Below, piece after piece: positions 1-12,572 of a DNA stretch of 64,000 nt. Every line of letters begins with the position of its first letter. The stretch's first letter is position 1. Source of the DNA: Cannabis sativa (lineage: Eukaryota > Streptophyta > Magnoliopsida > Rosales > Cannabaceae); contig NC_083602.1 in assembly GCF_029168945.1 (NCBI RefSeq), forward strand, positions 61,648,600-61,712,599. Reading direction: 5' to 3'. Position numbers and translations under genes: made by a program. The notes below the pieces were generated by a model. It was not told where the DNA came from, did not search any database, and was given only the letters and a program-made list of their open reading frames with translations.

Positions 1-820
1 TTCCTAAAACCGGCATAGACATCATCGACTGGTATGGAATCGGCATCGGTATCTGCAAGTGTCCGTTTCCATGCGAGTGACCGCTCCCACCGGATTCGTT
101 AAAGCTCTGCGGTACCGGTGTGGAAGAAAAGAGCTGGTCCGAAGACGAAGGATCATCGTTCGATAAACCCTGCATCCTCTTTAAGTAGAGCCGGTACTTC
201 TGCAAATGGCTAGCCACGTTCTCACGGGTCAAGCCCTCCACGTTCATCAACTGCATAATGGTCTTAGGAACCGCGTTCTTGATACCCAGATGTGCCACGA
301 CATCGACGAACCGCTTATGGAGCTGAGGAGTCCATACAAGGCGAGGCCTCTTGAGGGTCCGAGCTGAAGGGTCGTCGGTCGAATTATCAGTCGGGAGAGC
401 TAAATCAGCCTCCTCGACAGAGTCAATTTTCCTAGATTTCCTTGAATCGGATCCAGAACCATCTCGATTATCATCATCATCGTTCTCGTTCTCGTTCTCA
501 TTCTCGTCGTTCTCAACTACCATAGAATCAGGGCTGTCACCAAATGACTTGAAATTATTCGACGAGAAAGCCTGCGATTGCATACCACGAAGCGACGATA
601 ACGTATCCCTCGACGCGCGATTGACATCGACCAGCGACCGACACTGCACCGGCGAAATACTAAACGCTGACGCCAGCTCCGGAGGGATCAACGGCTGCGA
701 CAAAGGCGTTAGATCGTCAACGCTCGGTAACCCAGCTTCCCATTCCAGAACTCGCTCTTCATCAGCACCACCATCGTCTATACCGCCCTCGTATTCACCC
801 ATCCTCACCTCCTCACCCAT
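1..820 (-). CDS. LUX: LUX ARRHYTHMO / PCL1-like GARP-MYB transcription factor, C-terminus off window
   Basis: A single open frame runs from the ATG at 820-818 down to the window edge (273 codons visible, no intron). Residues ~157-217 form a GARP/MYB-like single-repeat DNA-binding domain: it starts [15 protein letters not shown] and ends with the ASHLQKYR helix followed by LYLKRMQGL. The N-terminus starts MGEEV and has the conserved segment around [19 protein letters not shown], followed by an acidic Asn/Glu/Asp run (~105-118). This combination is typical of LUX/PCL1 and its paralogue BOA/NOX. From family knowledge, LUX acts in the nucleus as the DNA-binding subunit of the evening complex with ELF3 and ELF4, repressing clock and growth genes. 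The start is the first ATG giving the conserved N-terminus; a second Met lies six codons on. Family is secure; LUX versus BOA cannot be separated without the rest of the protein and a tree. Confidence 0.93.
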   Translation of the reverse strand, partial: MGEEVRMGEYEGGIDDGGADEERVLEWEAGLPSVDDLTPLSQPLIPPELASAFSISPVQCRSLVDVNRASRDTLSSLRGMQSQAFSSNNFKSFGDSPDSMVVENDENENENENDDDDNRDGSGSDSRKSRKIDSVEEADLALPTDNSTDDPSARTLKRPRLVWTPQLHKRFVDVVAHLGIKNAVPKTIMQLMNVEGLTRENVASHLQKYRLYLKRMQGLSNDDPSSSDQLFSSTPVPQSFNESGGSGHSHGNGHLQIPMPIPYQSMMSMPVLG

Positions 821-1028
821 ATCAAAATCCAAAATTACTTCTTCAGTTCGTCACCGTTTCAATTTTTCTTTTGAACCAATTAATTATTATATAAAGAAAC
901 GTCTTGAGGTTTAGTTTAGGGTTTGAGAGTCTAGTTCGGAATTAGATCGAATCAGAGAAAAACAAGGAGAAGGTCAGACTAAGAAGAAGACAATTAACGA
1001 GTTTCAGAGTTTCGAAGATATTTTCGTG

Positions 1029-1035
1029 AGATTCG
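1029..1035 (+). promoter_or_regulatory. Candidate LUX-binding site (AGATTCG)
   Basis: The sequence AGATTCG matches the GATWCG consensus reported for the LUX GARP domain. It lies about 210 bp upstream of the LUX start codon, in the leader or proximal promoter, where it could mediate negative autoregulation. One 6-7 bp match can occur by chance. Confidence 0.4.
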
Positions 1036-1176
1036 GGGGATTGAGGAGTGTGTGTTTGGGAGAAAAGAAAATGAGGAAGAAAAATTAGTATTAATTTTCT
1101 TATTACGCTTTGTGAAAAAGTGCAATATCTCATTCCACCTGGGTCTAGTGATTGTGCCAACGTGGACGACTTAGCC

Positions 1177-1185
1177 AGATATTTT
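1177..1185 (-). promoter_or_regulatory. Evening element AAAATATCT
   Basis: Read on the strand of LUX this is a perfect evening element, AAAATATCT, about 360 bp upstream of the start codon. Evening elements are bound by the morning MYBs CCA1/LHY and RVE proteins, and they drive evening-phased expression of LUX in Arabidopsis. Position and strand fit regulation of this gene. Confidence 0.65.
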
Positions 1186-1194
1186 TGATCTTCT

Positions 1195-1202
1195 AAATAT
1201 CT
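1195..1202 (+). promoter_or_regulatory. Second evening-element-like core AAATATCT
   Basis: AAATATCT lies 10 bp beyond the perfect evening element, on the opposite strand. It lacks the first A of the nine-base consensus. Paired sites of this kind are common in evening-phased promoters, but the match is short. Confidence 0.4.
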
Positions 1203-2520
1203 ATTTCACTTTTTTAATCTCAATTCGCTGCTACCCAGGCCAATTTAGACAATTATAATTCCTCATTCAGATAAGGCATTTTAAATTACCGAAAATAACC
1301 TTGCGACTAGAACGAAGTCAACCACTCTTTATGTTTGTTAGTTAGAAAGAGTCAAAAGTAACTAAGCAACGCGCTTCCGCTTTTAGGGTTGTTTCAGTAA
1401 TTTAAAGTTATTGTAAATATTAATCACCGACTTTGGCCCTAACAAATTTTAATTAATTAGTGTCTAATTATTTTGCTTAACATTAATTAAACCAATAGAA
1501 AGAGAGATATTGGTGTACAGCTGGTACGGAAGACGTGGACAAGCTTGGACAACACAACGTTGCCGTTGCCCTCAATTTAATGATCGACGGTTGATTATCA
1601 AGTTGATCCATTTCCGAGCTTATATCGTACGGATGAGAATTCGGGGTCGGTTCTTTCTTACATTATTTAGTTATTTTTAATAAATATGATAATTTAGTCA
1701 TGAGATTGTTGTGTGCTTTGTTTTAGATACTGAGTTGAGATTGGTTTGATTAGTGCCTTTCAATTCATTTATTTTTTAATCTTATTAGTGGCTTTTAAAG
1801 TTAGTGTAAAGGTCAGACAATTTTTCTTTTCCTTGTGAAATAAGAAATTGTAAGTTTTCCAATGCTCCATATTCCAATGTATTATTAACAATAATAATAA
1901 AAAAGTCATAAAAAAAAAATACTAAGACCAAATAAAAATAATTTTTTTTTAAAAAAAATAATAATAATATTAAAGTGTCTTATGTGTCCCACCAGAGTTC
2001 AAAATTGTTCTTGTCCTTGGAACTTTAATCTATAAAAGAAAATTAGACAAATCTCATTTTGTATGAAATAATAAATTAATAATTGACTAATCCTACACAC
2101 ATTCTCACCTTGCACTAAATCAAACACCTTTAAATTCTAGTATCCATTAACCAAATGTTCCCTTATTAAACTATTCTGGCTATTTATACATTAGTACTTA
2201 CCGACTATGATCAAATCTAATTTTGTTCAAATTCCCTTTGAGAAGAAGCTATTGACCATTCTTTTTTTTTTATCTCTAAATCCAAATTCTAACTTGTGAG
2301 GCCTGCCTTGTTTTATATTGGGCTTTTCTTCTCTTCCAACTATAGTTTGTTGTTCCAAGAAGCCGAGGAGCATTTGGGCCTTTCAAATCCAATATCCAAA
2401 TAGAACTTTTTCTTTTTGTAAAAGAAATCCAAATAGTCCAAGTAGTAGAAGTAACAGCTCCTCTGGCTCGGAACTTGAGCAAGAGAGAGAAAGGGAGAGT
2501 GAAGTGGTAGCAGATGAACC

Positions 2521-3169
2521 ATGGCTGCCACCACATCCATATCTCTATCACCACCAGATTTCATCTCCATGCTCCACCACAAACCTTGTCTATTTCTTAA
2601 ACCCCATAAGCAATCCTTCTCACCCATAACCACTTTCTCATCCAAAAAGACTCAAACTTTCCACAACCCACTTTTCAAAATCAGAAAACAAAACAACCCA
2701 ATTTGGAGAATTTATGCCACGGCCGGTGAAACTCCTCCATTAGAAGCCACCCCACTTGAGACTTCTCAGCAAATTGTCTCCACCGGGGACGAGCTCACTG
2801 CCAACATCATTTCTGCTCTTCTCATTATTGCCTTTGTTGGTCTATCTATTGTCACAGTAGGGGTAAGTTTTAATTTTCCTCCGAGCTGTATTATAGCATG
2901 AAAATGAAAATCAAGTTGTGATTTTGGGCTAAATTTGTGATTTTGTGAAGATGGACTCTTATAGCTAAGTTGTAGGTGTTGGTGGATTTGGTTTTCTGGT
3001 TCAGGTTATCTACATTGGTGTGACGGATTTCTTGCAGAAAAGGGAGAGAGATAAGTTTGAGAAAGAAGAGGCAGCTAAATCCAAGAAGGGTGGTAAGAAG
3101 AAGAAGGTAAAAGCAAGAGCTGGTCCAAGAGGATTCGGCCAAAAAATTGTAGAGGACGAAGATTTTTAA
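2521..3169 (+). CDS. Small single-pass plastid (probably thylakoid) membrane protein, uncharacterised
   Basis: Two exons, 2521-2862 and 3005-3169, separated by a 142-nt phase-0 intron (GTAAGT...TTCAG), give 168 residues. The start sits in a strong context, AACCATGGCT. Residues 1 to ~66 are rich in Ser, Thr and Lys with few acids and end IYA before TAGE, as expected of a chloroplast transit peptide. Residues ~94-121 form one hydrophobic helix (IISALLIIAFVGLSIVTVG continuing into exon 2). The C-terminal ~45 residues are a charged helix followed by a Lys/Arg-rich tail (KKGGKKKKVKARAGPRGFG) that would face the stroma. The layout resembles small conserved thylakoid proteins of plants whose function is unknown; I do not recognise a named family and assign none. 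Gene model confidence is high, function unknown. Confidence 0.85.
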
Positions 3170-4356
3170 TGTAATGTGAATGTGATGATTGGTGTGGGAA
3201 ATGCTCCAAGTAAGCTTTTTCATTCCGTTTGTAACTTGTAATTGAAGCTTTCCCACTTTTAAATTCCTTTTCCTAGTTCCTACACTTTGAGTATAGTCAA
3301 AAGTATTTTAAAAACAAATTGTTATGAAAGTTGGAGGATTTGGTTTGGCAAATTTAAGCTTATAACTTAGAAGGGTGAAGGTCTAGTGTTCATTTTTGGG
3401 AACATTAATGATGAAAACGAGGCCTAGTATTAGCAAATGATGATCATACAATTTTCGGCTTAAAACTTTGTATTCGGTTGTTTCTTTGTGTGATAATAAT
3501 ATGGCTTGTTTCGCAATATTTACAAGGAGTGAATAATGATGTTTTATAAGACATCCTTCATGACCATATGCAACAACAATGAATACTAGGATAATAAACT
3601 TGGTTGGCCCGCAAAGCCTAATGTTATATAATATATACCATAAACTTCAAATAAGTATAAAGCGACGCCTTCATTAATTTTGTACTGTACATATTTTGTA
3701 GTACTAGTAAACATATGTATATGAAAATTTATGATATTCATGGTATTATATTAATAACATGGTTTCTGTTGGTATAGTCGTATAGATATATATTTTGTAG
3801 TCGGAAGTGAAGATAAAAGAAAAGAAAACAATTTAAAGAAAAAAATACAAGAAGAAAAGCATTTGGGAAGATAAGAAAATTGTGTTATCAAAAAGAAAAG
3901 TCAATACGCATACATTGAAAAGAAACTCTGGCCTCTCTCACCTAAAACATAAACAGCTCTCCACATTGAAATGGAAACATTTGTACAGTCACGTTAACGT
4001 AACAAACTACCTCAACATCTTCTTATCATTTTCTTAATATTTTTTTTACACCCTTAAAAAAAGAACTTGTATAGTTGCTTATCTCTGCAGGGTATCTTTA
4101 TCAGTGTGTGCGCTCCACATCTGATGAAACCTCTGACCTTTGCTCGATCGATTCTATGTATAAACTTTTTAAACTACACAATGTACAATTTTGTTTCAGT
4201 ACAAGCAACATCTTTTTTCTTTTATTTCCAAATAGGCTCTCAATACCTGTCTTGAAAGATAGGTACAGCCATTCTTGCTCCTAACTACCGGGGGAGGACG
4301 ACAACAAGAGGGAATCTCACACTAGCCTCAGTTAGCTGTACAAACAACTTTCTTTC
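3170..4356. other. Convergent intergenic region with the two 3' ends
   Basis: No gene is seen. The left part should contain the 3' UTR of the plastid-protein gene. The right part (about 4050-4356) is probably the 3' UTR of the minus-strand Pumilio gene. The middle is AT-rich and featureless. Polyadenylation sites cannot be fixed from sequence. Confidence 0.5.
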
Positions 4357-7300
4357 CTAAGCCACCAGTGCAGCAGGGTGTGGAGACTGAGCTGCAATTC
4401 TCCTTTCTGTAACCAAAAACCATTTAGACTATCAATTTACTAGTGTGTTGTAAAGACATTACAAGCTAGGAAGAAGAATACACAGTAATCCAAGTTTGTT
4501 GGCCAAAATGGCATCTATGAAGCAATTACATGTTATGTGAGAATTACCGCATGCAATAAAAATGGTATATACCCACAAATGTCGAATAATTTAAAGAACT
4601 CAAAAGCTTATGCATTTTAAAATTTATGAGAAGAATGAATGTACCTCCAGCAGCAACAAGTTTCTCTACACGTGCAACAATATGCTTCCCATAAGTGTAT
4701 TTCTTCAATGCATTCAAATGAACTTTAATACGCGAAAGGATCAACTCGCGTTGTTGGTCATCACAAGTCTCCAATACCTTCTGTACGACATAGTTGGCAA
4801 ACTGATCCTTCATCATTGCCTGCATTAACACAGACAGTTGAGTAGAGATGGTCGAGCATATTCATTGAGACGGACAAAAAAGTAGTCAGGTACACATATT
4901 GAGACATGCAACAATTAACATATTAAACTAATAAATGCATTATCTTACAACCATATTTTGATTTCATTGTTGATGTTCCTAATCCAGATTCACTATACAA
5001 ATCCACCATATATTTACCAAGTTGGTTTCACATGCCGAGAAGATAAATGTTATCCCATTCAATCTTGATTCTCACAATACATGTAGAGTTATACTACTAA
5101 ATTGTGTCTAGGTGTTTCCAAAACTAACCACCTGAAAAGGATGGTATACATATTAACAGGTATTATACAATTACAAACGGGTCAAAATATGTACCTTCTA
5201 CTATAAATTTATCACAACTTTTATGCTTGCACGGTTATGCCAACTAGGCTTAACGAAAAGTAGGTAGAATAACAATATCAATGTGACAAACCTGAAGAGG
5301 CTCATTTTCATCAGTAGAGCCAAGCATTTCATTTACTAATAACTCACGTTCAGCAGGGCCACCAAATGTTAAACATTTTTCTACAACATTAGAGGCAAAC
5401 TTCTGTTGACTCATTATAACTATTTTCCCAGCTAATTCCTTGATGATGGCGGAACGCTCATGAGGTTTTCCATGCTCCAGCACATGCTGTTAACAGTAAG
5501 TAGAGGGTACAACAAAGCTTATGAGAAAACAGTAAGAATCATATCACAGAAAAGAAAACTACAGCAAAACAAAACCAAACAGAAGAACTAAAAAGTTATT
5601 TCCCATCTCCTATACTTCAATGACTAAATGGACTTTGCAAGAAGAATTTTCCCTTAAAGTTGCTCATACGAAATAGAACATCAAAATACAGTTTAAACCA
5701 ATCCGTGAACATTAGAGTAAATGAGCATTCATATCACAACTACCAGAGGGGAAGATAATGAACCTGAACAACATAATTTCCATACTGATCTTGAGCTAAC
5801 ATGCTAACAGCTCCTAAAATCTCATCCATCACTTTACTCTGTGTTGTTGGATCCTCACAATGCTCCAGGACTCTCTGCCAAATAAAGAAATCAGCATAAG
5901 CCACCAATTTACTGTCTGCTAAACAAAAGATGAAGTAGAAAAAGCTTAAGAACCTGTATGACGCGACACCCATAAGGGTGAGTGGATAGTGTAACCACTT
6001 GATCATAAAAGGTTGAAACAATAAACTGAATTGCATCTTCAGGAACACATTCAATACACTTCTGGATCACATGGTTCCCATTCTGATCACGAACACAGCG
6101 CATGATATTACCATCAAGCTCCTTGACCATTTTAATCTTCTGGTCCAGATCAACAACTTCTATTGCCTGAAAAATTAGCATAAGGCAGATCAGGTAACAC
6201 ACTGTAGAATGTATAATAAAATTCATCAATTTTAGCTAAACATAGCACAAGCATCTTATGAATCAGATCAGCAAGTAAGGATACTAACCACAACATAGTT
6301 ACCTTGAAGTTAAACTCTTGAATAACCAGAATATACGAATGTCAGAAAAAATTATAATAAAAATATTAGCACATAACTGAGCTAATATTAAACTAATCCA
6401 AACAAATTCTAGCATATCATGCAGGCTGAAGCACAGGCTACACCAGAAACAACAAAATGTTAACACCCATCAATTAAAATAATCTACCTTTTGGATCACC
6501 CGACAGCCATACATTTGAAGGCTTAGTGTCAGGACATGGCCAAAAAGCTTGTTCGCTAGCTCCCTCCTTTGGTGTGCAAGCCCATGCTCGAAAAACTGTA
6601 TGAAAAACACCAATTGTTTTTATCTTTTGTAAAATAATTATACCAATTAGAAAAGCACAGCACTACAAAAGAATGAATAAATAGAAGTACCTTCTGAATT
6701 ACATAATTGCCAAATACATCAGTCATCAAAGCAAGAGCTTGAGGCATGATTTCCTGATAAACCATGTTCTTCTCTTCTATGGTGGCTGTTTCAAGTTTTT
6801 GTTGAATAAAGCGACTCCCATATTGATCCGCACTGTTAATCAAATAGAGATGACATAACCACCTTTGGAACAGTATCTAAAATTATACTATAAAATTATT
6901 AAAGTACCAACCTGAACTCAACAACATGTCCAGAAATTTCTGAAAGTTCAAATGATTTGGCTTTATTACTCTTGAACTCCTCCAGCAGTGAGGATGCAAA
7001 GCTTTCATCCATGTTACCCCCATCCAGATGCCAAGCTCCCATGAGACCCCCAGGCAAGTTCCTCATTCCAGAAGGATACCTCATATTAAGCTCACTATGC
7101 CTCATAGGACTACCAGGACCAACAGGAGAATTCGGAACAGGACTTCCAGGATAAGACATGCCAACACCATATGCAGAATTCCCATAGTAACCAAGATTAT
7201 TAGAACCACCAGACTTCCCACCCAAGGGAACACCATACTGAGATTTCTGTGGCGATAAGAGAGATAGATATGCTTTTTGAAGTTCAAGTAAATTAACATA

Positions 7301-10030
7301 GGAATTACCTAAGTAGCTCCTGTCAGCAGAAGGATCATTAAGGGCACTAAGCTGTGCTGCAGCATACTCAGATGTCCTCATGTACTGAAGATACATAGGA
7401 TCCACAAAAGGGGACTGAAGAGCACCTCCTCCCATTGGACTCCCCATTCTACCAAGATTGTGTGAATCAGATGCAGCAGCTGCTAGGTTTTGTCCAGAAG
7501 TCAAACCTCCTCCAAGCACTCTTGAGTCCATTACAGGAGATTGCACAGCTGAAGCCACAGCACCGTTATCATAAAATGGTGGCACATTACCACTACCAAG
7601 TTGGCTAGCCATCATGGATGCTAATGCAGGATTCATAGAATATCCACCCAACCCATAACTAGAAAACGATGGATTTGTACCATCCAATTGCTGATATGGA
7701 GCATGTAAGCCACCTCCACCATTGAGGGTGGAAGTAGGAGACCCCTTCAAGTAAGAGTTGCTTGAAGCAGATTTGTGAAGATCGATTGGCTTCCTCATGT
7801 CTGACCCACTCCCATTGCTCTTCCCTAAGTCAGAATACAAACTTTTTGCTGATTGTTGATTAGATGACATGTGCATCTGCCCAGATTCAGACTTCTTGAG
7901 GTAGGGATGTTGGCCGTTATGATTCTCACCACCTTGTAAGCCAAAGAGATAATTCTGATGACTATCAACATCTTGTCTCATGTGTGATGAGAAATGATTC
8001 TCATCATCCATCACACCGTTTGTTGATAAGTTCATTCCAGACAAAGCAGCTACCAAATCTGCAGACTCGTTAGTGTTAGATGAGACACCATTAAAGGAGT
8101 TTGGGCTAGTAATGCCTCTCTTCTCTGAGACACTAGTCCTCCCTCCGCCAATAGGTGTAAGACAAGGACTGGGAGCCCTAGCAACAAGTTGGGGATCAGG
8201 AGTAGTGCTTCGGGACAAGGAAGCACCTAGAGCAGCAGCATAACTATATGAAGACTGTTGACCCTTACTACCATTTGCACCATCAGAAGTCCTCATTTCA
8301 TGATGCAAATGTGCCAGATCAGCTTCAGCAGAGTTTACGTTGTCTACATTTTCCTCAAAAGCATTTCGGCTTGCAGGGCGAGAAGGAAGCCCGCCAGCAG
8401 GACTTGCTCGCCCCAAGTCATCCTGCATTGACAGCAAACTTAAATAAGCATGATCTAAAATACAGTAGAAAGAAAAAAAAAATAAAGAATACACTACACC
8501 ATAATGATAGAATTGGAAAGGAATAAAATAGCAAAATTGCAATTAGTCTTTTTCAAAAATTCACATGAAGAACCACACACGCACTTCGACTGCATGCAAT
8601 TTTTTGAATGCCAATTTATCAAATTGATCAGACTCTTTTCAAAGTACATTAGTTAGATGCACAAAGGGCTACATAAATAACCTTCCACCAATTTCTTAAA
8701 TCTTAAATACTAATTAAGATATTCAAAATGTACCTCCCCATAGTAAATTGTCTTCCGCTACATGTTTTATTTCAGAGGAAATACACACACACACACATCA
8801 TGAAGTTTATTTACAGATAAGCTTACCAGTCAAAATTCACTCAATGTCAACAACATGACTACACAAGTGTTGACAAAGATCTCTGTGTAACAGGAACAAA
8901 AACGTTAATGGGTGTAAATTCCTTTACCAGTTTAATACCTCAAAGATTGGCCCTTTTGAAAAGGACCAAATCCAGTTTAAATAAGCCATTAAAAAAAAAA
9001 GCAGTAATCGAATCATTGTCATAATTTACATAAGATAACTTGACTATGGACAACAAAATGTCAAGAATCAACAAAGAGTCAAAACATTTTTGCTATTTAT
9101 AAACAACAGATGCATCCGAATAAAAATACCAACTTTAACTAGACACCAATAGATAATCTCACATGCGACCACATGTCATTAATAAATTACCAATATTTCC
9201 AGAAAAAAAAAATTGCAGTTTGTTGATGACAAAAAAAATCAGTTAGGCAATAAGCTTGTTAAAAGCAGCCTTCGATGCTCAGGCTATCATGAAGAATAAA
9301 TGAATATAATAACATAAAATAAGAGTCAATATCAGTATGAAAATACAGTTAAAGATTGAGCAGGACCATAGAATAAACTGACCTGAATAATTTCAGCAAG
9401 GCTCTTTTGTTTGCTCCCAAGTCCTAAACCCGGTAAACCAATCAGTCCATCGCCACCCCACTCTCCTGAGGCACGTATTTTCTCCAACTCAAACTCTCCC
9501 TCTTGTTTCGTCGAGTTGAAACCAGGCGGCATCGAAAACATCGATCTACCGCTGTTATCATCAGCTCTATTTCCTTTTCTTCTGTCTCCAATCCCCCCCA
9601 AAGCTGAGTTCCCTCCTTTCAACCTTTGGGAAAACCTCCAATCCTCCTTTGAAAGCAAAGGAGGTGGTAACCGAGGATTTAGATTAACATTCGTGTAATA
9701 GTAGGAAAGATAAGCTGGATCAGACCTTAGCTCTTCCTCAGAGACAAAACCATTGCCATTCTTAGCTGCAGACAACTCTGCAAAGGCAGCAGCAGCAGCT
9801 GCAGCGCCCCCACCTCCACCGCCAAACAATCCTCCCACGGCATTTAAAGAGCCCTCAACAGTTGGAGGAGCTGATCCACTTCTACACATATTCAGCTCAC
9901 GTTCACGATCATCGGAGGAGTCTTGCCGCCGCTGCTCCCGGAGCAACAAACCAATCTCCTTCTCTAGCTCGTCCCCAAACGATCCCTCGTTACCTCCAAG
10001 CATTGGCCTTCTTCCCAATTCAGACAGCAT
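4357..10030 (-). CDS. PUM2: Pumilio (PUF) RNA-binding protein, APUM1/2/3-like
   Basis: Nine exons on the minus strand, all GT-AG: 10030-9383, 8422-6912, 6832-6691, 6595-6488, 6166-5954, 5874-5764, 5486-5292, 4819-4645, 4406-4357. Phases match throughout and give 1050 residues. The start [10 protein letters not shown] is typical of plant PUM1/2/3. Residues 1 to ~700 are a low-complexity N-terminal region (Gly/Ala runs near 75) of the plant NABP type. The C-terminal ~340 residues hold eight PUF repeats with core motifs SRFIQ, NYVIQ, CRVIQ, NHVIQ, CRVIQ, NYVVQ, SNVVE, NYVVQ. By the known PUF code this predicts UGUANAUA in target mRNA 3' UTRs, giving decay or translational repression in the cytoplasm. 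A three-codon uORF (ATG GTA TTG TAA, 10062-10051) precedes the start if that stretch is in the mature mRNA. The gene is intact; PUM1, 2 or 3 cannot be distinguished. Confidence 0.95.
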
Positions 10031-10620
10031 TATCTTTAAAGAAAACTTTTTTACAATACCATAAATCAAACAAAACTTAAATAGTTCTAACTAAACACTA
10101 CCCACATAAAAACAAATCAGACCCAGATTCCTAAAGTAAATTCCAAAGGAAAAAAACTTAAACTTTAAGGAAACCCCATATTTACAAACTAAGAATTTCT
10201 CCCTCTTACCCGATCACGGCCCAAAAATTATACAACACCTTTAAGACAACCCAGAACTCCATACACCCAAAAGGGAAAAGAAAAAACAGTTGCACCACAC
10301 AAAAACTGTGTTTCTTCTTCTTCTCCAAAAATTTCCCTAATCATAAATTATTGAAACAATTCTTTGCAACATGTTCTCATGTTAAATAAACAGCCTAAAC
10401 AAAAAAAAAACACAGAAGTATAACAAGAAAGATGAAAAGGGAAGTGAGAAGTAGCGAGCTGAGATCAAAATAGAAGACAAAATGAGAAGATATATAGAGA
10501 GATGAGACACAGAACGTAGTAAGGGCTATTTTTGGGTTTACAAACTAACCAGACCGGCGGCGATTGGTTCTTACAAGAACCCTTAGGGTTTTTTCCAATT
10601 TGAAGGAGAGGATTAAATAC
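10031..10620 (-). promoter_or_regulatory. Leader and proximal promoter of the Pumilio gene, with telo-box
   Basis: This non-coding stretch precedes the Pumilio start codon on the minus strand. It includes purine-rich leader-like sequence (GAAGAAGAAG on the minus strand near 10315) and, at 10591-10583, a perfect telo-box AAACCCTAA, an element common just upstream of or within leaders of plant translation and RNA-related genes. The transcription start and any leader intron cannot be placed from sequence. Confidence 0.5.
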
Positions 10621-11389
10621 AGTGATGTAGTTAGAAAGAAATGTAAATAATTTTATTTTATTTTATTTTTTGTTATTACAAAAATTAAATAAGCTAATTG
10701 CTCTTATTCAGTTCACTATACTTTATTAATATTCCTATGAAATAGGGTAATTGACCAAGTGATAATAGACCAATGTTAGTAATAATATAAAAATAGAAAA
10801 TAGAAATTATTTTATTTTATTTTAATTTTGTGCATGTAAGGTAAAAATCCAAGGCTGACACGTAAACTCTTTAGATTCGGTGCTACTTATATAAAGGGCA
10901 AAAAATATTTAGTGAAGGAAATCAACTAGATACTAGTACAGGTAATCCTTTTAGTAAATTATCCCAACTACCCTTTCTATTACATTATTTTCATATTAGT
11001 GTAACATTTTTTTTCTGGTTTTCTTGTCCCTTTCCCTAATCCAAATGATTTAAATATAAAAAAAAAAAAATTGATTTTAAAATCCTCTAATTGATTCCAT
11101 TCATTAGGGTTTTGTATTTGTATTCCATTTTATATTTTATCTTTTTGCATGATTTTATTTAGGACATAAAAAGAGGAATTTAAACTCTGGTATTTCATTG
11201 TTCCTACTATATTGATTACAAATACAATGGATTATATGTGTGATTTGTTTGAAGAATCCCTTCAAAGTTTCCACAAATGATATCACCTTCAATTGTGACC
11301 TAAGAAAAGTTGATGAACCCTAAGAACCAAACAAGTTGATTGTGTCGTGATAAAATTTTTAAAAAAAATTATTAATGGCTCTTTGAAAC
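10621..11389. other. AT-rich spacer between the gene island and the transposon nest
   Basis: Strongly AT-rich sequence with short simple runs (TTTTA repeats near 10650 and 10805, poly-A near 11059). No gene, transposon end or RNA gene recognised. Confidence 0.5.
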
Positions 11390-11992
11390 TGGACTATAAT
11401 GGCATCAAGAATGGAAAGAGGAAGGAGTTGAATGGAGAGATTCTCCAATTTATGTTCAGGCTACCTTGAATGTGCTTATTCACAGACTATGGTCCATATG
11501 TGGATGATTTCTAGTTGTAACGTCGCAGCCTGTTAGATTAATCTCTTTAAAAGTGTGGTTTGACAAAACTCCTATTTAGGTGAAAGTAAAAAGTATCCCC
11601 TTTTCTTTTGGAACCTATTCGATCTAAATAAGTTGGGTTTCAAAGCAGCTATGATGTAATCTTCCTCCCCGTCAAGGTCGGCTTAACCATAAGGCAATTT
11701 AAACAATAGCCTAAGGCTTCACAAAATTTAAGCCTAAATTTTAAAGGTAATATACATTGTTTTTTATATATATAATATAGGTGATATACATTAAAAAAGT
11801 ATATGAAAAAAGCTTTCTTCATTCAATTAATTTGAATATTAATATTCACTATTAGTAGTCAACATTACAATTCAATTAATTTTAAATCTAAAATTTTAGA
11901 ACTATTAATTAATAATTAATAATTTTTTTAATAAAAAATTTATATATAAAACAAATCTAAATAATATCATAATGCTTCCTTATATTTATATT

Positions 11993-12227
11993 TGTTATAA
12001 ATATTCCAAATCTTTTATTTATTACCATTAATTGTAATTAACATTACTCTTTTCTTAGTTTCTCTTTTTCTTAGTTTCTTAACATCTCACTCTTGTATTT
12101 GTATAAATAGGGGTTCACCCCATTGAAATAAAGAACTCAGAAATTCTCATTCACTTTCTCTTTCTCTCTTCATCTTCTTCTTCTTTCTTCTCATCTACTT
12201 TATATTATTTTATATTATTTTATAACA
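11993..12227 (+). repeat. 5' LTR of the copia-type element
   Basis: 235 bp. It differs from the 3' LTR by three substitutions and a 17-bp gap near its start. It carries TATAAATAGG (12102-12111) followed by a pyrimidine-rich stretch, the expected promoter and early transcript region. Confidence 0.9.
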
Positions 12228-12572
12228 CGTTATCAGCACGAGTCTCTGCCCAAGCTTCAAGCATGAGTCTCTTCCTAAGACCCAATGTAAGTATTTTGTT
12301 AAAATTCTTGAATTGTTTCAAAGTCACGATACACTAAATATATATTTATATATATACTTATCTGACTGAAACAATTTCAAGAATCCTTTGTTTTCTTTTT
12401 TCTTTTTATCTATATATATATATCTATATATTATATATGTATGTATATATTTTTATATATTTATTATTGATTCATATATATATACATATTATGTACTTAT
12501 CATTCATAATATTTACAATATATGTTTGCCTATGATATGATAGAGAAAATCTATATAAATTATACATATATC

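Larger units (their letters stand above)
821..2520. other. Divergent intergenic region between LUX and the chloroplast-protein gene
   Basis: No credible gene is present; short frames here have no plant-protein character. The left part (821 to about 1250) is the leader and proximal promoter of the minus-strand LUX gene and carries clock-type sites, listed separately. The middle is AT-rich, with poly-A/T and AAT runs near 1880-1970. The right part should hold the promoter of the plus-strand gene; a TATA-like TCTATAAAAG lies near 2029. Start sites were not determined. Confidence 0.6.

Noticed and set aside
351..914. 187-codon plus-strand frame opposite LUX
   Set aside because: It is an antisense shadow of a clear GARP gene, starts at a non-ATG codon and is Ser-rich low complexity.
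4150..4200. Pumilio-binding site in the Pumilio 3' UTR (autoregulation)
   Set aside because: The best site on the transcript strand is TGTACATT, which fails the last base of UGUANAUA; one near-match is expected by chance.
9753..10080. Plus-strand frames opposite Pumilio exon 1
   Set aside because: Antisense shadows of Gly/Ala-rich coding sequence.
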